DNA of 64,000 nucleotides from Didymella arachidicola (taxonomy: Eukaryota > Ascomycota > Dothideomycetes > Pleosporales > Didymellaceae), in assembly GCA_016630955.3 (NCBI GenBank), contig CM049988.1, positions 2,294,001 to 2,358,000 on the forward strand. Direction: 5' to 3'. Under the pieces are notes generated by a model, which saw only the letters and a program-made list of their open reading frames with translations, had not been told where the DNA came from and did no database searches. Both the position numbers and the translations under genes were made by a program. Below are positions 32,501 through 43,168 of the stretch, piece after piece (positions within the stretch are counted from its first letter, which is position 1; every line of letters begins with the position of its first letter).

Positions 32501-33526
32501 GATTCTGACGAAGAGCTTTTCGATGACGAAGAGCTTTTCGATGACGGTGATGGCGCGTACCCTGGGCGGATTCGTGAACGTAGATCTAACTGGCTTGCCC
32601 GCAAGAATCAGGATGAGGACGAGGATCTCCCTACAGAGCTCCCTGCCGATTTTAGGGACGGCGTTGTGCGACCAGGACGTGATCGCGAGCGAGAGCGTGA
32701 ACGAGCTCGTGAAAGGGCTCGCGAGCGAGCTGAGAAGGGGAAGTCGATGCCACCCAAGCCGCGGCCGGGTACCAGACCGAGAGGTCGTCCGCCAAGAAAT
32801 CAGAGCAATAGCACGGGTAACATAACTACTGAGCCCGCGAACGGCTTTCAGAGCGGACCCCACGAGGGTCAAGACGCCACGCATGAGGAGGACGATCAAT
32901 CCAGTGAAGCTCTCATACTTGCTCAGCAGGCTGCTGCAGCGGCTCTCTGGGCACAAAAGCGCAAAGAAGAAACTCGAAAAAGTGAAGAGGCACAACGCAA
33001 GGCCGCCGAGGAAGAGGAGAAGGCCGCAGCAGCCGAGCGTGAAGTTCAGGAGAATCTTCGCGCCAAGATGGCACTGTTTAATTCTGACGACGAAGAACAT
33101 GTAGACGACTTCTTCAACGAGCTTGCGGTCGAAGATCCTGTCTTTGACAATGACCTCAATTTCGCTGAACCGGAGCGCACCGGTCCACCTCAAGCTACCA
33201 ATTCGCTCTTCGATCGCCCGGAAATGAACGGAAAGAGGATCAAGGTCGTGTCTGCTGCATCGAAACGCAATAGAGAGAACTCCACGACACCTACAACGAC
33301 AACCACGCTTACGGCGCCCGTGTCTGCATTCACAAGCGTCAACAACAAGCCACAGGCAGTAGATATGTCGGGCTCGGACTCCGACGATGACATTCCAGCG
33401 ACTGCGCTCTTAGAGAAGAAGCCCATCGGACGACCCCGTGTAATGCCCACAAGAGGAGGGATGACACCTACAAGAGGTGGTGGAACACCAAAACGTGGGC
33501 GAGGACGGCCGCGGAAGGCAATGTAG
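29581..33526 (+). CDS. JmjC-domain protein with 4CXXC_R1-type zinc finger and AT-hook tail
   Basis: Two exons, 29581-29848 and 29904-33526; 1296 aa. The N-terminal 300 residues form a JmjC fold: YIGHEGTYTPSHREMC supplies HxE, and PPLAPHQVWNRGTR the distal His, so the Fe(II) triad looks intact. Cys-rich segments follow: CAYCRCNIFNRFLSCKTC, then CHVCLHRHPNWKVAFCSNC and WKCPHCRRVCNTGYC, the 4CXXC_R1 type seen in CDCA7-like and some JmjC proteins. The second half is charged, disordered, with long coiled-coil-like Glu/Arg/Lys runs, and ends in AT-hook-like GRPR and RGRGRPRKAM motifs. Probable nuclear histone demethylase or chromatin adaptor; the substrate cannot be read from sequence. An 18-bp in-frame duplication (32507-32542) repeats DEELFD. 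Confidence 0.9.
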
Positions 33527-33884
33527 GAAATATGGCATAGATTTGCGGCGGATGATATTTGAGTATTTGGCTTGTTGATGTAGCATATTCTGCTTTTGCG
33601 GCATTTCAGCGAGGCGCCTGGGAAGGTTATGGCATCTCACAGAGGTCTGCTTTTTTGATTACGATAGGTCGATATACTATAGTAGCCATTTATACGGCCC
33701 AATAAAACGAGACCAAGTCAAGGGCCTGAGTTATTGTCATGTCTTCTAAGCCTTGCAATGGCCTGCCTCTGTTAAACCTCCAGGACTGCCGTCGCTGATG
33801 ACCTCACCGCACGTGACGGCGCGCGGACGCGTTTCACCGCGACTTGAACCTCGTTCCATCGACACCAACATCAGCGCAACCGCA
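33527..33884. other. intergenic between the JmjC gene and the HhH-like gene
   Basis: Nothing recognised beyond expected UTR and promoter sequence. An in-frame upstream ATG at 33753 could extend the next gene by 44 residues, but the composition there does not look coding. Confidence 0.4.
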
Positions 33885-34838
33885 ATGTCATCTCTCCACG
33901 TCAACAAGATAACCCTCGATATATTTAACACTACGCTTAGACGCTACTCTGAAATAACATCGTCGTCACTGGCGGAACTTGACACCCTGCGCTATGAAAT
34001 AATTCCTGCAAAGCTCGCAAATAACGAGAAAAATACGCATCTCCTTAAAAACGACGTCGAGAAGCTCGTAGAATGGAAATTGTACGACCAAACCTATGCA
34101 AAGAACAAGTAACAAAACGCTTGTGTTAACAACAACAGGAAACACGGTACCTTCCGCCCAACCTTGATGAACCTCGTCAAGTCCAACCCTGCAGACTCCA
34201 TCAAAGACACGACTCAATCCGCATTTGGCGAATCAGATGTTATGAAAGCCCTCAAAACACTCACCTCCTTACGCGGCATTGGTCCCGCGACCGCCTCGCT
34301 GCTGCTTAGCGTGCACCAGCCAGACACCGTGCCGTTTTTCTCGGATGAATTGTTTCGGTGGTCGCAATGGGATGTTGATGGGAAGAAAGCGGATGGCGAG
34401 GGTTGGGACAGGAAGATCAAGTATAATGTTGGGGAGTATAAGGCCCTGCTTAAGAGTGTGGAGGAGTTGAGAGCGAGGTTAGGGGTTAGGGCGGTAGATG
34501 CGGAGAGGGTTGCGTATGTGTTGGGGAAGGAGATGGTGGATGTCGATGGCGGTGGTGATGTGAAAGAGGGCATGGGGGCCGTTGCGGATGAGGAGGTTGC
34601 GGAGAAGAAGGAGAAGGATGGAGATGCGCAGGCAGAGAGTGCACAGAGGGTGCAGGAAGCGCTTGCAGAGATTAGGGGAGAGAAAGCTCATGAGAATGCA
34701 AAGAAGCGCTTCGAAGAAGGGAAGGAGCAGAAAGAGGGGAATGCCGGGCAGGGAAAGAAAACTGGCACAAAGAGGAAAGCGAAAGAGGAGGCAGTACCTG
34801 CTGAGGCCACATGCAGAAGCACAAGAAGGAAGGCTTGA
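33885..34838 (+). CDS. conserved-type fungal protein with helix-hairpin-helix-like motif, function unknown
   Basis: Two exons, 33885-34081 and 34139-34838; 298 aa. The centre has LRGIGPATASLLLSVHQ, which looks like a helix-hairpin-helix (GxGxxxA) of the DNA-glycosylase kind, followed by PFFSDELFRW. The N-terminal 65 residues precede a KHGTFRPTLMNLVKSN segment spanning the intron. The C-terminal 100 residues are Glu/Lys-rich, end in a basic run (TKRKAKEE, STRRKA) and may be a nuclear signal. I recognise the layout from fungal proteins of unknown function and do not know a role. HhH suggests nucleic-acid binding, but the catalytic Lys/Asp pattern of glycosylases is not evident. Confidence 0.78.
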
Positions 34839-35748
34839 AGCTCTAAAGTGGCCCGTTTCCCCCTAGCATCGCCTTGCCTGTTGAACTTGAGGTTTTCTTG
34901 ATGAAACTGCTTCTGGAAGTCGCTAGTAGCGAGGTCCAACAGAGACTCAATGAACCAGTCCTCGACTTCGAGGTAGCCATCGCCGCCCATGTTAGTCAAA
35001 CCTCTTGTCTTGAGCTTGAGGTATAGATCCATGGACAACTTCAATTCATAACGCTCCTCTGCTTTTTTACAGGTGCTCGACATTAGAACGGGCTCGCACG
35101 GAACTCCAAAGTTGTACAAGCTATAGGATCTCCTCCACTTGAATATATATCATATGACAGTCTTGAGTGGAGGCGAGCGCCAAGATTGATTATACAAGGG
35201 AAGAAGAAATACACGCCTTCCCGAAACGGCAGGTGAGAATCGCAGCCGAAACACTGTCTTTGGCATACCGGATCTCTGACTCCTTAGTAGGTTAGTATTT
35301 AGTCTGACCTGCGGGCACAGCACCGTGTCACAAGGTCTGGGGCTATGGGCTGATCACCGTTATCCGCACTCAAAGCGGAAGGTCGGACTACTCAAATTCT
35401 CCGTAACCTGACTTGCACCAAATCGGAATTAGAGACTTCGTCGCCAGAGCTTGGCCAAACACCTCAGGAGAAATTCCAGCTGTCTGCCTTCCTAATCGAG
35501 ACGTGAAGCGGTGCAGCGAGTACACGTGAAGCAAGCTGACCTCAACGCAGGCTGAACTCTCGACAACATTAAAAAGACGAGACATCGCGATATCACAAGA
35601 AAATCACCTTCCTGCTCTCTAAACTTCTGTCAAATTATTCCAGCTCACAGTCTATCTCCGAATCCGTTCATCTGTTTCCGCAGGAAGTCATTATTGCGAG
35701 CATCTATTTCTGTCCACCAATCACACAAGCGTTTCAGCCACAGTGCCC
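34839..35748. other. intergenic, one doubtful antisense frame
   Basis: About 900 bp. A minus-strand frame (34688-35119, 143 codons) starts here and runs into the 3' end of the previous gene; its first 95 residues look protein-like (MYNFGVPCEPVLMSSTCKKA...), the rest is the shadow of the neighbour. I do not call it. Nothing else seen. Confidence 0.4.
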
Positions 35749-36321
35749 ATGATGGACTCCACAGACTTGGCGCTACAAGTCATTTCAATTACAATTGCGT
35801 TTCTCGGTGTCATAGTCGCAGTGGCCAGTATCGATATCAGATGGTCTCTTGCCGCTGTTCGCTATAGACGATGGTGCAATCAAGGTGAGTCGTGAGGCTA
35901 GTCCCTTACCGTACTTTTCTAACAGAGACAAGATGTTGACTGGGACGCTGAGAGGAAAAGGTGGCAAGCAATGTACCTTGAATGCATGGATCTCGAGAAA
36001 TGCATGCGCGAGGTAGATCGGCCTGTTCCGCCTTCGCTGCCAGCTCGTACTTGGTCAAATTTGTCAGATACCACTTTGCTCGATGGGGAATGCACACGCC
36101 CGCTGATGTTGACAAGTAAGCTCGATCGAGAGCATTTTCTGAGGGGGCCATGTCATGAGGTGGAAGCGTCCAATCAAAGATCGTTCACAAGGCGACTGAA
36201 GCTGTTCAAGATGGCAAGAAAATGGACAGTGCATCAGCGAGGTGGTCAGCACTTCGAACATAGCAGAAGCCGACCGAGACATGAGAAGCCGACAAACGAG
36301 AACGAACTTGCAGTGCCATAA
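35749..36321 (+). CDS. hypothetical protein with one N-terminal membrane helix
   Basis: Two exons, 35749-35884 and 35933-36321; 174 aa. Residues about 8-31 form one hydrophobic helix (LALQVISITIAFLGVIVAVA), followed by a basic, Trp/Arg-rich region (RWSLAAVRYRRW) and a soluble, mostly charged tail. The intron is inferred: only the acceptor AG at 35931-35932 joins the helix to the long second frame; two other AG sites give early stops. No family recognised. Similar short membrane-anchored fungal proteins with unknown role are common. The start could also be the next Met, one codon later. Confidence 0.5.
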
Positions 36322-36495
36322 CAAAGTAGTGCGCAAAAGCGAAGTATAGCCTCAGGAGTCAATGTAGTAATGGACAGTGTCGCTTGCTGTGAATGACTGT
36401 TTCGTTTAGTGTAATCTACCCAAAACCTATTTACCTTAAATGCCTCCCAATTTGACGATGTTGATGTTATTGAGCGAGCGAAGGTCTCCAAATCC
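36322..36495. other. short convergent intergenic region
   Basis: Nothing recognised; 3' ends of two convergent genes. Confidence 0.35.
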
Positions 36496-36978
36496 TCAAT
36501 TGTCCTTGCCGAACACCTTTCCATATCCTTTCTTGACCGCATCCGTGATGCTAAAGTCATTGAACAGCCACTGGTTGCTATGGCGGCCATATGCATGCGC
36601 TTCGAAGCTATTACTCTTCTTCTTTCCCTCACTCTTCGAGCTCCTATGGCTTCCGCCCGTACCCCTGCGACTTCTCTTTGGTACTCTAGGCATGCTGAAC
36701 TCGCCAGGGCTGACTTCGACGTCTTTGCGGTGCAGAGCACGGCTAGGATACGAGTGCAAGCCTGAGAACGGGGTGGAGCCAGTCGAGGTCGAAGACATGG
36801 TTGATGATTTTGTGAAGCGAGGTAGAGAGTCGAAGGAGGTGGCTCGGTTGATTCTTCGGTTTCCAGACATAGCGTTGGCGCCGTGGGTGTCATCATTGGA
36901 GATGGAGTTGTTTTGTGCGATGCGATTGAGATGAGAAGACAAGTCCCGGGCGTCGATGTGGTGGGTGGAGTTTGTCAT
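36496..36978 (-). CDS. small disordered Ser/Arg-rich fungal protein, function unknown
   Basis: Intronless, 160 aa from the ATG at 36978 (MTNSTHHIDARDLSSHLNRI). An upstream in-frame ATG (37086) would add 36 residues of less convincing composition. The protein is Ser/Asn/Arg-rich and probably disordered, with likely phosphorylation clusters (RRINRATSFDSLPRF) and a basic centre (VPKRSRRGTGGSHRSS). The last 25 residues (WLFNDFSITDAVKKGYGKVF) look like a short folded or interaction motif. The contrast between a low-complexity body and an ordered end suggests a real gene. No function can be named. Confidence 0.6.
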   Translation of the reverse strand: MTNSTHHIDARDLSSHLNRIAQNNSISNDDTHGANAMSGNRRINRATSFDSLPRFTKSSTMSSTSTGSTPFSGLHSYPSRALHRKDVEVSPGEFSMPRVPKRSRRGTGGSHRSSKSEGKKKSNSFEAHAYGRHSNQWLFNDFSITDAVKKGYGKVFGKDN

Positions 36979-37957
36979 CACCAATGGGATAGAGATGAGT
37001 GTGATGTGTGTCGACCTTGTTATGAAGGTCGATAGATGGTATTGAGATGTTGTGGTACGATGAACTTGCTTTGCTCGATGCTTCAAACTTGGCTGTTTGC
37101 TGGTCGATGCTGTGCGGTTGTGATCGAGATGATTCTGATGATATGATCTGGAAACTAGACGGGGACCTGAGCGAAGTATATATGCTTCTCTGTCCCACGA
37201 ACGACGAGATAGCCAAGCCGAGTTATCCTAAGCACATACGCAGTCAAGAGTTTATTCCCGTTCCAAGCTTCCCAGGTGGGTCACTGACATCTTACCCTAG
37301 ACCAGTTCTTACAACTCTGTGCACCCAACGCCAGACCGGTAAGGGCAATGACGCCCTATCAAGACAAGGGTTGGTGCCCATGTGACGACTAAACCCTACG
37401 TGAACTGGCATGCCTTACGCCTCAACGGCTAACCGGCAGCCCGTGCACTAGCCACAGCAAGCCACAGCGAATCCGGGGACGTCGGCCGCAGAACCTCTCC
37501 TGCAAGTATGACACAGATGGTCTGGGCTGACAAGCAATGCGAGAGTCTCGTGACTGGTTCGATGAAAGTTCGTGTGCCGATGTCTCCGGCTAGTGCTGTT
37601 TTGAGGAAAGCACGGCTTGGAAGTTACGTAGTGGGGACTTTGAGCCGCATCACTGTGTGCGAGGCTGACTTTGCAATCGCTTTTGCCGAACGGCAGCATG
37701 CACGCGTACCGATAGGTATGTAATGGCGACACATCATCGCGCGGGACGCGTCTCCCAATCGCTGATGCCACCATGATTCGACACCTTTCATGACAGGATT
37801 TCGCCGAGCGGCCGCGCACACCACCCGGCCGGTCATTCTTGAAGCAGAGCACCATCGAGATGAGATCCTTGAGTGACAGAGGCCAAGTCGATTTATCTGA
37901 TGACGACAAGGTTCAATCTTCGAATCATTTCGGCACGTTCGACGATGTACCTTGGCA
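36979..37957. other. intergenic, no supported gene
   Basis: About 980 bp. A 153-codon minus-strand frame (37448-37909) lies in what is probably the 3' UTR of the homeobox gene and has no motif. Confidence 0.45.
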
Positions 37958-40822
37958 CTACAAAGCGTGCCTCATACTGTACAACCCGCTCAAATTCGAT
38001 TCGTTAGGGTCGTTAGGTTCGTCCAAAATGCCGACGTCGCGCTTGAACTGTCGCAGCCACTGTGCGTTGTCTGCTGCAGTCTGATTCCATGGATCATCGC
38101 TAGGTAACATCAGCACACCATCTAGTAAATCTATTTAGCAAGAACTTACTCGTCATACACAATACATCTGGCCTGATGCTGGAGCTCCTCGTCGGTCGGG
38201 ACGTGACAGTTAGGATTGTTTGGTGACATCGTCGCTGCTACCCATCGGGCGAGATCACGGACAAGCCACGAGAAGAAGTTAGCACTGTTGATGAACATTC
38301 GGGATCGCGCAGGTGGGAACAAGTTCGCATCATCTGGCGGCGCGTCTGGTCCTTTTGCCAGATGGTACGTTGCAGGGTCCAGATGTACATCCGGCATGTT
38401 CTTCTCAAAAGGTAGAAGGAACGTCTTCATCTGTGATGAGTCCAAACGAGACGGATCCAGGCGACCCAGTTCAGCGATGTTGGTCTCCATTCGTAGTGGC
38501 AGAGGGCGCTCTATTGGAGCGGAAGCGTAAGCAAGGCTAGTTCCAGATGTCTGTGGCTCTGGGCCAGGTGCTGGTCCGGACTGAGTGGAGCAGGCACGCT
38601 CTTTGAAGGCTCGAAGCCATCCGGTGTCAGCGTGTATGAGCTTGATCAGCCAATTGGCAAACACGTCGGATGGTGTTTTCGAGATTTGTTCCATGTAAGT
38701 GACGATTTTACTCGCCTCCTCTTGGATGTTCTCGTTTGTCACTGTGGCATTCATCGCGTCTTTGGCTTTGGTGAAAGTCCAAAGCCGCGCCTCAAGTGGG
38801 CAAAGCTCGAAAATGTTGTCTTGACCATTGATCTTGAGGGTAGAGAATCTGCACTCGTTGCGCAACCTCAGCGGCCCGAACTTCGCTTCGTTCGTTATCG
38901 GTTGGCATGCCATGATAAGGTCACGCAACCAAGATGCTGGCGGCCCGTCATGCTTTGTAGATGTGACCTCTGAGGCGAAGATAATCCGACAGGCCTCGAG
39001 TTGCATACTAGCATTGTCAGGCATCTTGCCCGTTAGGTCAAAATGCGTCTGCATGGAGTGGTCTAGCTCAATCTTGATCAGCTCGTAGGCGGTCGTGGGA
39101 GATCCATAAGGTGCTTGGCTCGCGCCGAATGGAGCTGGTGTGCTTCGCTCAAAGTCAATTAGATCTGTAGTTTAATCGTCAGCAAAGCGAAGGGACGTAT
39201 TCCTGAGACACCTACATGGCGGGATGGCGTTCTCAAGCAGCTTCGAATGCCGTTCATCCAAGCCCCAGTCGCCTTGCCAGCATGCCATGGTTTTGCCGTC
39301 TTTGTAGTGGGCTGCGAGATGGTCGACGCGCTCCTCCCAGGTGTTCATATTGTGCCCACAGAAGCCACACCTTGTCCTGATGTTGGACATCGGAACCTTC
39401 CACGAACTCATTGACCACTTATCAAACCGCACATTGTGAACAAGCTGCAAGTGTTGGTTCAAATGATCCTTACGGTTGAAAGTCCGCTCTTCAAGCGTCC
39501 GTTCATGGCAAGGCTGGTAATTGTGCGTTTCAAGATGTGCCTCATCGGGCTCAGGTTCGCCGCAGAATACACAGCACATGCATCCGGTCTCGAGTTTTAT
39601 CGCCTGAGGGCCATGCAGGGTGCATACCCACTGTTCGATCGGAAGATGTAGAGACTTCTCGTGCCGTTGCCAATCATGCTTAGTCTTGAAGTCTTCGGTG
39701 CAAAACGTACACTGGTATGGCAACAGTGAGCCTATCAGAGAGGTTCGACGAACACGCGCGCGCTGTTTGTTGATTCGTCGTTTGCGAAGCGGACGAGAGT
39801 ACGTTGTGGGCTGGGTAGATCTTGAAGGCGTAGAGCGCTTGGAGGCTCTAGAGACATCACTGGATGCTGAAGTACCGGCACTGCTGGCTGAGGAGGTATT
39901 GTACCAAGACTGCGCGGCGCTTTCCCGGTAGTCGAACAAACCCTGGCCGTCTTCAACTGAACACAGTTGTCAGCAATCACGATAATTCCACCGTCTGCTT
40001 GTGTGACGTACTCAAGGGCACGCCTCCGTTCGATTCGACAGCACGAGCAATATCGGAAGCTGCAGCTGGCTCGTGTTCTGGTGGAGAAGATTGCCATCTT
40101 TCCATGGGATTCAAATTGTACTTCATGTGTCGTGGAGCAGGAGTGTCGGGTCTTGGAGCAATATCCACTGGCGACGAGTATGAGGAATGTGCTCGTGGGA
40201 GCTTGCCACGTCTTCGAGCATTGGCAAACCAATTCGAGATCTGGGTCTTGTTCAATCCAGTGCGCTGTTGGAGCAGTTCCATCTCTTCATTGGACGGATA
40301 TGGTCGCGCTTTGTGAGCACTCAGCCAGTTTCTGAGCATTCTCACGACCTCTTTAGAGAAGCGTCCGCCGCTTTTGGGCGTTGGGGGTGTGCTGTTACTC
40401 CCATCACCAGGTACTATATTGTCTAAGAGGGTCTGAAGGCTGTCTCCAAGGTGCAAGGCATGTTGACCATCCCCCGGTGTTGACTGTCCAGATGATTGCC
40501 CCGACAGATAGACCAGGGGTGAATCGAACCCATCGCTGTCAAGTGGGCCATTTAGAGCTGTTAAATCGAAAGCGATGTCGTCCGCAGGGAGATTGAAAAG
40601 TGCCTCCCACTCGGCATCTACGGTCGTGTCCATTTCGCTCAACCGATTGTATGCGTGATAACGATAGCCTGGGGGAGATGTCACACATTCTGGAGGTTCG
40701 GGATGGGGAAGCGCTAACCGCAGCCGGTAGTCTGGACGCTGTGAGGGTAAACTGGGCTCTGATTGGCTGCTGTATGACAAGTGCTGCACTAACTTTTCAG
40801 CAGGGCGCGGACTTGCCTGCAA
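37958..40822 (-). CDS. homeobox (TALE/KN type) plus C2H2 transcription factor
   Basis: Four exons on the minus strand: 40822-40012, 39956-39216, 39164-38150 and 38099-37958; 902 aa. Homeodomain of TALE/KN type near residues 165-225 (RFSKEVVRMLRNWLSAHKARP, then NKTQISNWFANARRRGKLP with the WFxNxRRR recognition helix). C2H2-like fingers follow in exon 2 (YQCTFCTEDFKTKHDWQRH, FNRKDHLNQHLQLVH, CGFCGHNMNTWEERVDH). The C-terminal 400 residues have no domain I can name but are conserved-looking, ending DDDDPWNQTAADN...QFKRDVGIL. Homeobox+C2H2 proteins of this layout occur across filamentous ascomycetes as developmental regulators. The first Met may be residue 64 (40633, MDTTVDAEWEALFNLP), giving 839 aa. 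Confidence 0.87.
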
Positions 40823-41255
40823 CCATCACAAGACGCGAAAATTTCACAGGGCGTGGTTAAGGCACTTGCGCGCACAGAGTTTGCTGAAGGATTACCAGCA
40901 TCTCCAATCGATGAGGCCTGGCCCGACTTGAACCTCATGCTTCAATCAGCCTCATTGGTGATCGTTTGCGTGGCTGCTGTTCGGTGACGTTCACTGACGT
41001 CCACTCTTCCCCAGAGTCTCACGATGCTGGAGGTTGTGATGATCCACACTACACGATGTTCAATGCCGCGATGACCCACACCGAACAACGGGTGCTCATG
41101 AAGAGATTTTTGTGTATGCGGCAGAGTTTGTCTTGACAGTTCACCTATAGGAGGCAACAAGCTCGCTCCTTACTCACTGGAAACACAGAACACTAACAGC
41201 ACTGCGACGACATCAACGCTCGAGGGCTCTAAATCAAATACTTCCACCGTCAGCT
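40823..41255. promoter_or_regulatory. divergent promoter region, homeobox gene / MFS transporter
   Basis: 433 bp separate the annotated starts, or 622 bp if the homeobox protein starts at 40633. No specific site assigned. Confidence 0.4.
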
Positions 41256-42755
41256 ATGGCGACTACCACCGAGCTCCAACAGCCAGAGCTAGAGCTCAGC
41301 TACATCCCCAACTCCAACGCAACATCGAACAATAATTCAACGATATATCTCTCGTCTTTCCCCAACTCGACTACGATCTCAGAAACAGATCTCACACACC
41401 ACTTGAACATAAATCATCAACAATCCAAGCGACATGAAGTATCCGACGAAGAGACCCAGACACCACCCCGCTCACCATCCCCAAACACCCTCAATCGAGT
41501 CCAATCCGCAGGCGCCTTCAGCACCACTGCAATCCCCGATGGAGGCTACGGCTGGGCAGTAGTCCTCGCAGGCTTCCTTCTCACCTTCTGCTTCAACGGA
41601 ATGATAAACTGCTGGGGCATCCTCCAATCCGCACTCCTCCACAGCACGCTCTCTCACGTACCCACATCCACAGTCTCTTTCATCGGCTCCCTGAACCTCT
41701 GCTGCGGTGTCGCCTTCGGTGTACTATCCACACGCTGCGGTCAGCGCTTCGGCTCGCGCTACACAGCCATGGCAGGCATCACGATGATGGGCCTAGGCCT
41801 CATTGCCGCAGGCAGCTGTACTTCCAATGTCCCCGGCCTCTTCGGCACGATCGGGCTGCTCGCAGGCATTGGCATGAACGTTGCATACACCATGACGAAC
41901 CAGCTGCCAGTGCAGTATTTCTCCGGACGCCTTGGTCTGGCAAACGGACTCATTAAAGTCGGCGGCGGCATTGGCGGAACCGTGATGGCTATTGCGCTGG
42001 AGAAAATGGTGCAACGTGTCGGTATTGCATGGACGTTCCGTATCCAAGGTTTCATTACCATCGGCATGGGTTTGCCTGCGGCATGGATGATGAAAGACCG
42101 GGTCAAGCCAACGCGGAAAGCGCCGTTTATAGACCTCACCATGTTCCGCAGCGTGCCGTTCAGCACGATGTTTGTTGCAGGCGCAATTGGCACATTTGCG
42201 CTATTCGTACCGCCGTACTATCTCCCGCTTTTTGCGCAGAGTCTGGGGTTGAGTTCCACGACGGGTGCGGCGCTGGTTGCAGCTTTCAATGCGTGTAATG
42301 CCGTGGGGCGGTTTGCGGGAGGCCCGCTGTGTGACAAGATTGGGTCGACGAACACGTTTGTTATTACTATGACGCTCAACGCTGTGAGTATGCTGGCGAT
42401 CTGGCCGGTTTCAAATACCCTGGGACCGCTGCTTGCGTTTGCTGTTCTTAATGGTGTAGCTAATGGTGCGTACTTCACTGTGTTTCCAACGGTTGTAGCC
42501 AGCATCTTTGGCCCTGGACGAGCTGCAGTGGCAATGAGCATGTCGATTACTGGCTGGACATTTGGGTACCTACTGGGTGCGCCTGTTGCGGGTTACATCC
42601 TACAAGCATCAGGTGGGTCGGAGAAAGCGGGAGGAGGCAACGTCGACGTGTATCGCCCTGCGATCTTCTACGCTGGAGGAGTGGCGCTTGCGTCCAGTAT
42701 GTTTGCCTTGTCAGCAAGACTGCACATTGCAAAGAAGGTCGCAAGGCGGGTTTGA
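41256..42755 (+). CDS. MFS transporter, monocarboxylate-porter (MCT) type
   Basis: Intronless, 499 aa. A hydrophilic Ser/Thr/Asn-rich N-terminus of about 90 residues precedes IPDGGYGWAVVLAGFLL, the MCT-family start of helix 1 ([D/E]GG[W/Y]GW). About twelve hydrophobic helices follow, with FGVLSTRCGQRFGSRY at the loop 2-3 position and a short central loop (MMKDRVKPTRKAPFIDLTMF). Fungal MCT-like proteins include Mch riboflavin/unknown carriers, and many lie in secondary-metabolite loci; the substrate cannot be predicted. No biosynthetic genes adjoin. The neighbour is the divergent homeobox gene. Confidence 0.92.
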   Translation: MATTTELQQPELELSYIPNSNATSNNNSTIYLSSFPNSTTISETDLTHHLNINHQQSKRHEVSDEETQTPPRSPSPNTLNRVQSAGAFSTTAIPDGGYGWAVVLAGFLLTFCFNGMINCWGILQSALLHSTLSHVPTSTVSFIGSLNLCCGVAFGVLSTRCGQRFGSRYTAMAGITMMGLGLIAAGSCTSNVPGLFGTIGLLAGIGMNVAYTMTNQLPVQYFSGRLGLANGLIKVGGGIGGTVMAIALEKMVQRVGIAWTFRIQGFITIGMGLPAAWMMKDRVKPTRKAPFIDLTMFRSVPFSTMFVAGAIGTFALFVPPYYLPLFAQSLGLSSTTGAALVAAFNACNAVGRFAGGPLCDKIGSTNTFVITMTLNAVSMLAIWPVSNTLGPLLAFAVLNGVANGAYFTVFPTVVASIFGPGRAAVAMSMSITGWTFGYLLGAPVAGYILQASGGSEKAGGGNVDVYRPAIFYAGGVALASSMFALSARLHIAKKVARRV

Positions 42756-43168
42756 GGATGACATGCTGGACACTGGCGCGACTGGACCGTAAAACTCGCA
42801 TTCAATCAATGATAATATTTCTACTCACTGTGCCTGTCTTCGACAAGATTAAATGAAGCAGACATTATGGCTGCAGTGAGATGACTTTGCATCTACATTT
42901 CTGTCAATAGTCAAAACTTAACTGAATGCACCCTCATCTCCGGTCTAACAATAGTGTAACCAACCGTTATTACCCTTGAACAAGTATTCAAACAACATGA
43001 ACCCATGTCAATAACATCAACTCCACGCTCTTCTTGGGGAAACCATCTTGTAGACTGTCCCTTGTCCTCAACACGCGACCCAACCTATTCTCCAGCATCC
43101 TCTCCAATGTCCTTGTCCTTACGCTCCAAAACCTGGCCTTGTCCACACCAACACAGTTCACTGCTCCT
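42756..43168. other. convergent intergenic region
   Basis: Nothing recognised; 3' UTRs of the MFS gene and VTC1 are expected. Confidence 0.45.

Noticed and set aside
32300..33193. 297-codon minus-strand frame inside the JmjC gene
   Set aside because: Antisense to a charged repeat-rich exon; no domain, no start context.
34688..35119. 143-codon minus-strand frame
   Set aside because: Half of it is the shadow of the HhH-like gene's Lys/Glu tail; the remaining 95 residues have no family.
37998..38030. TTAGGG-like units (GTTAGGGTCGTTAGG) suggesting telomeric repeats
   Set aside because: Only two imperfect units, and they are coding: the antisense of NDPNE-type residues in the last homeobox exon.
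40496..40540. tRNA-like TTCGAACCC-type motif on the complement strand (GAATCGAACCCA)
   Set aside because: It lies inside homeobox exon 1 and no acceptor stem, anticodon arm or second box pairs with it.
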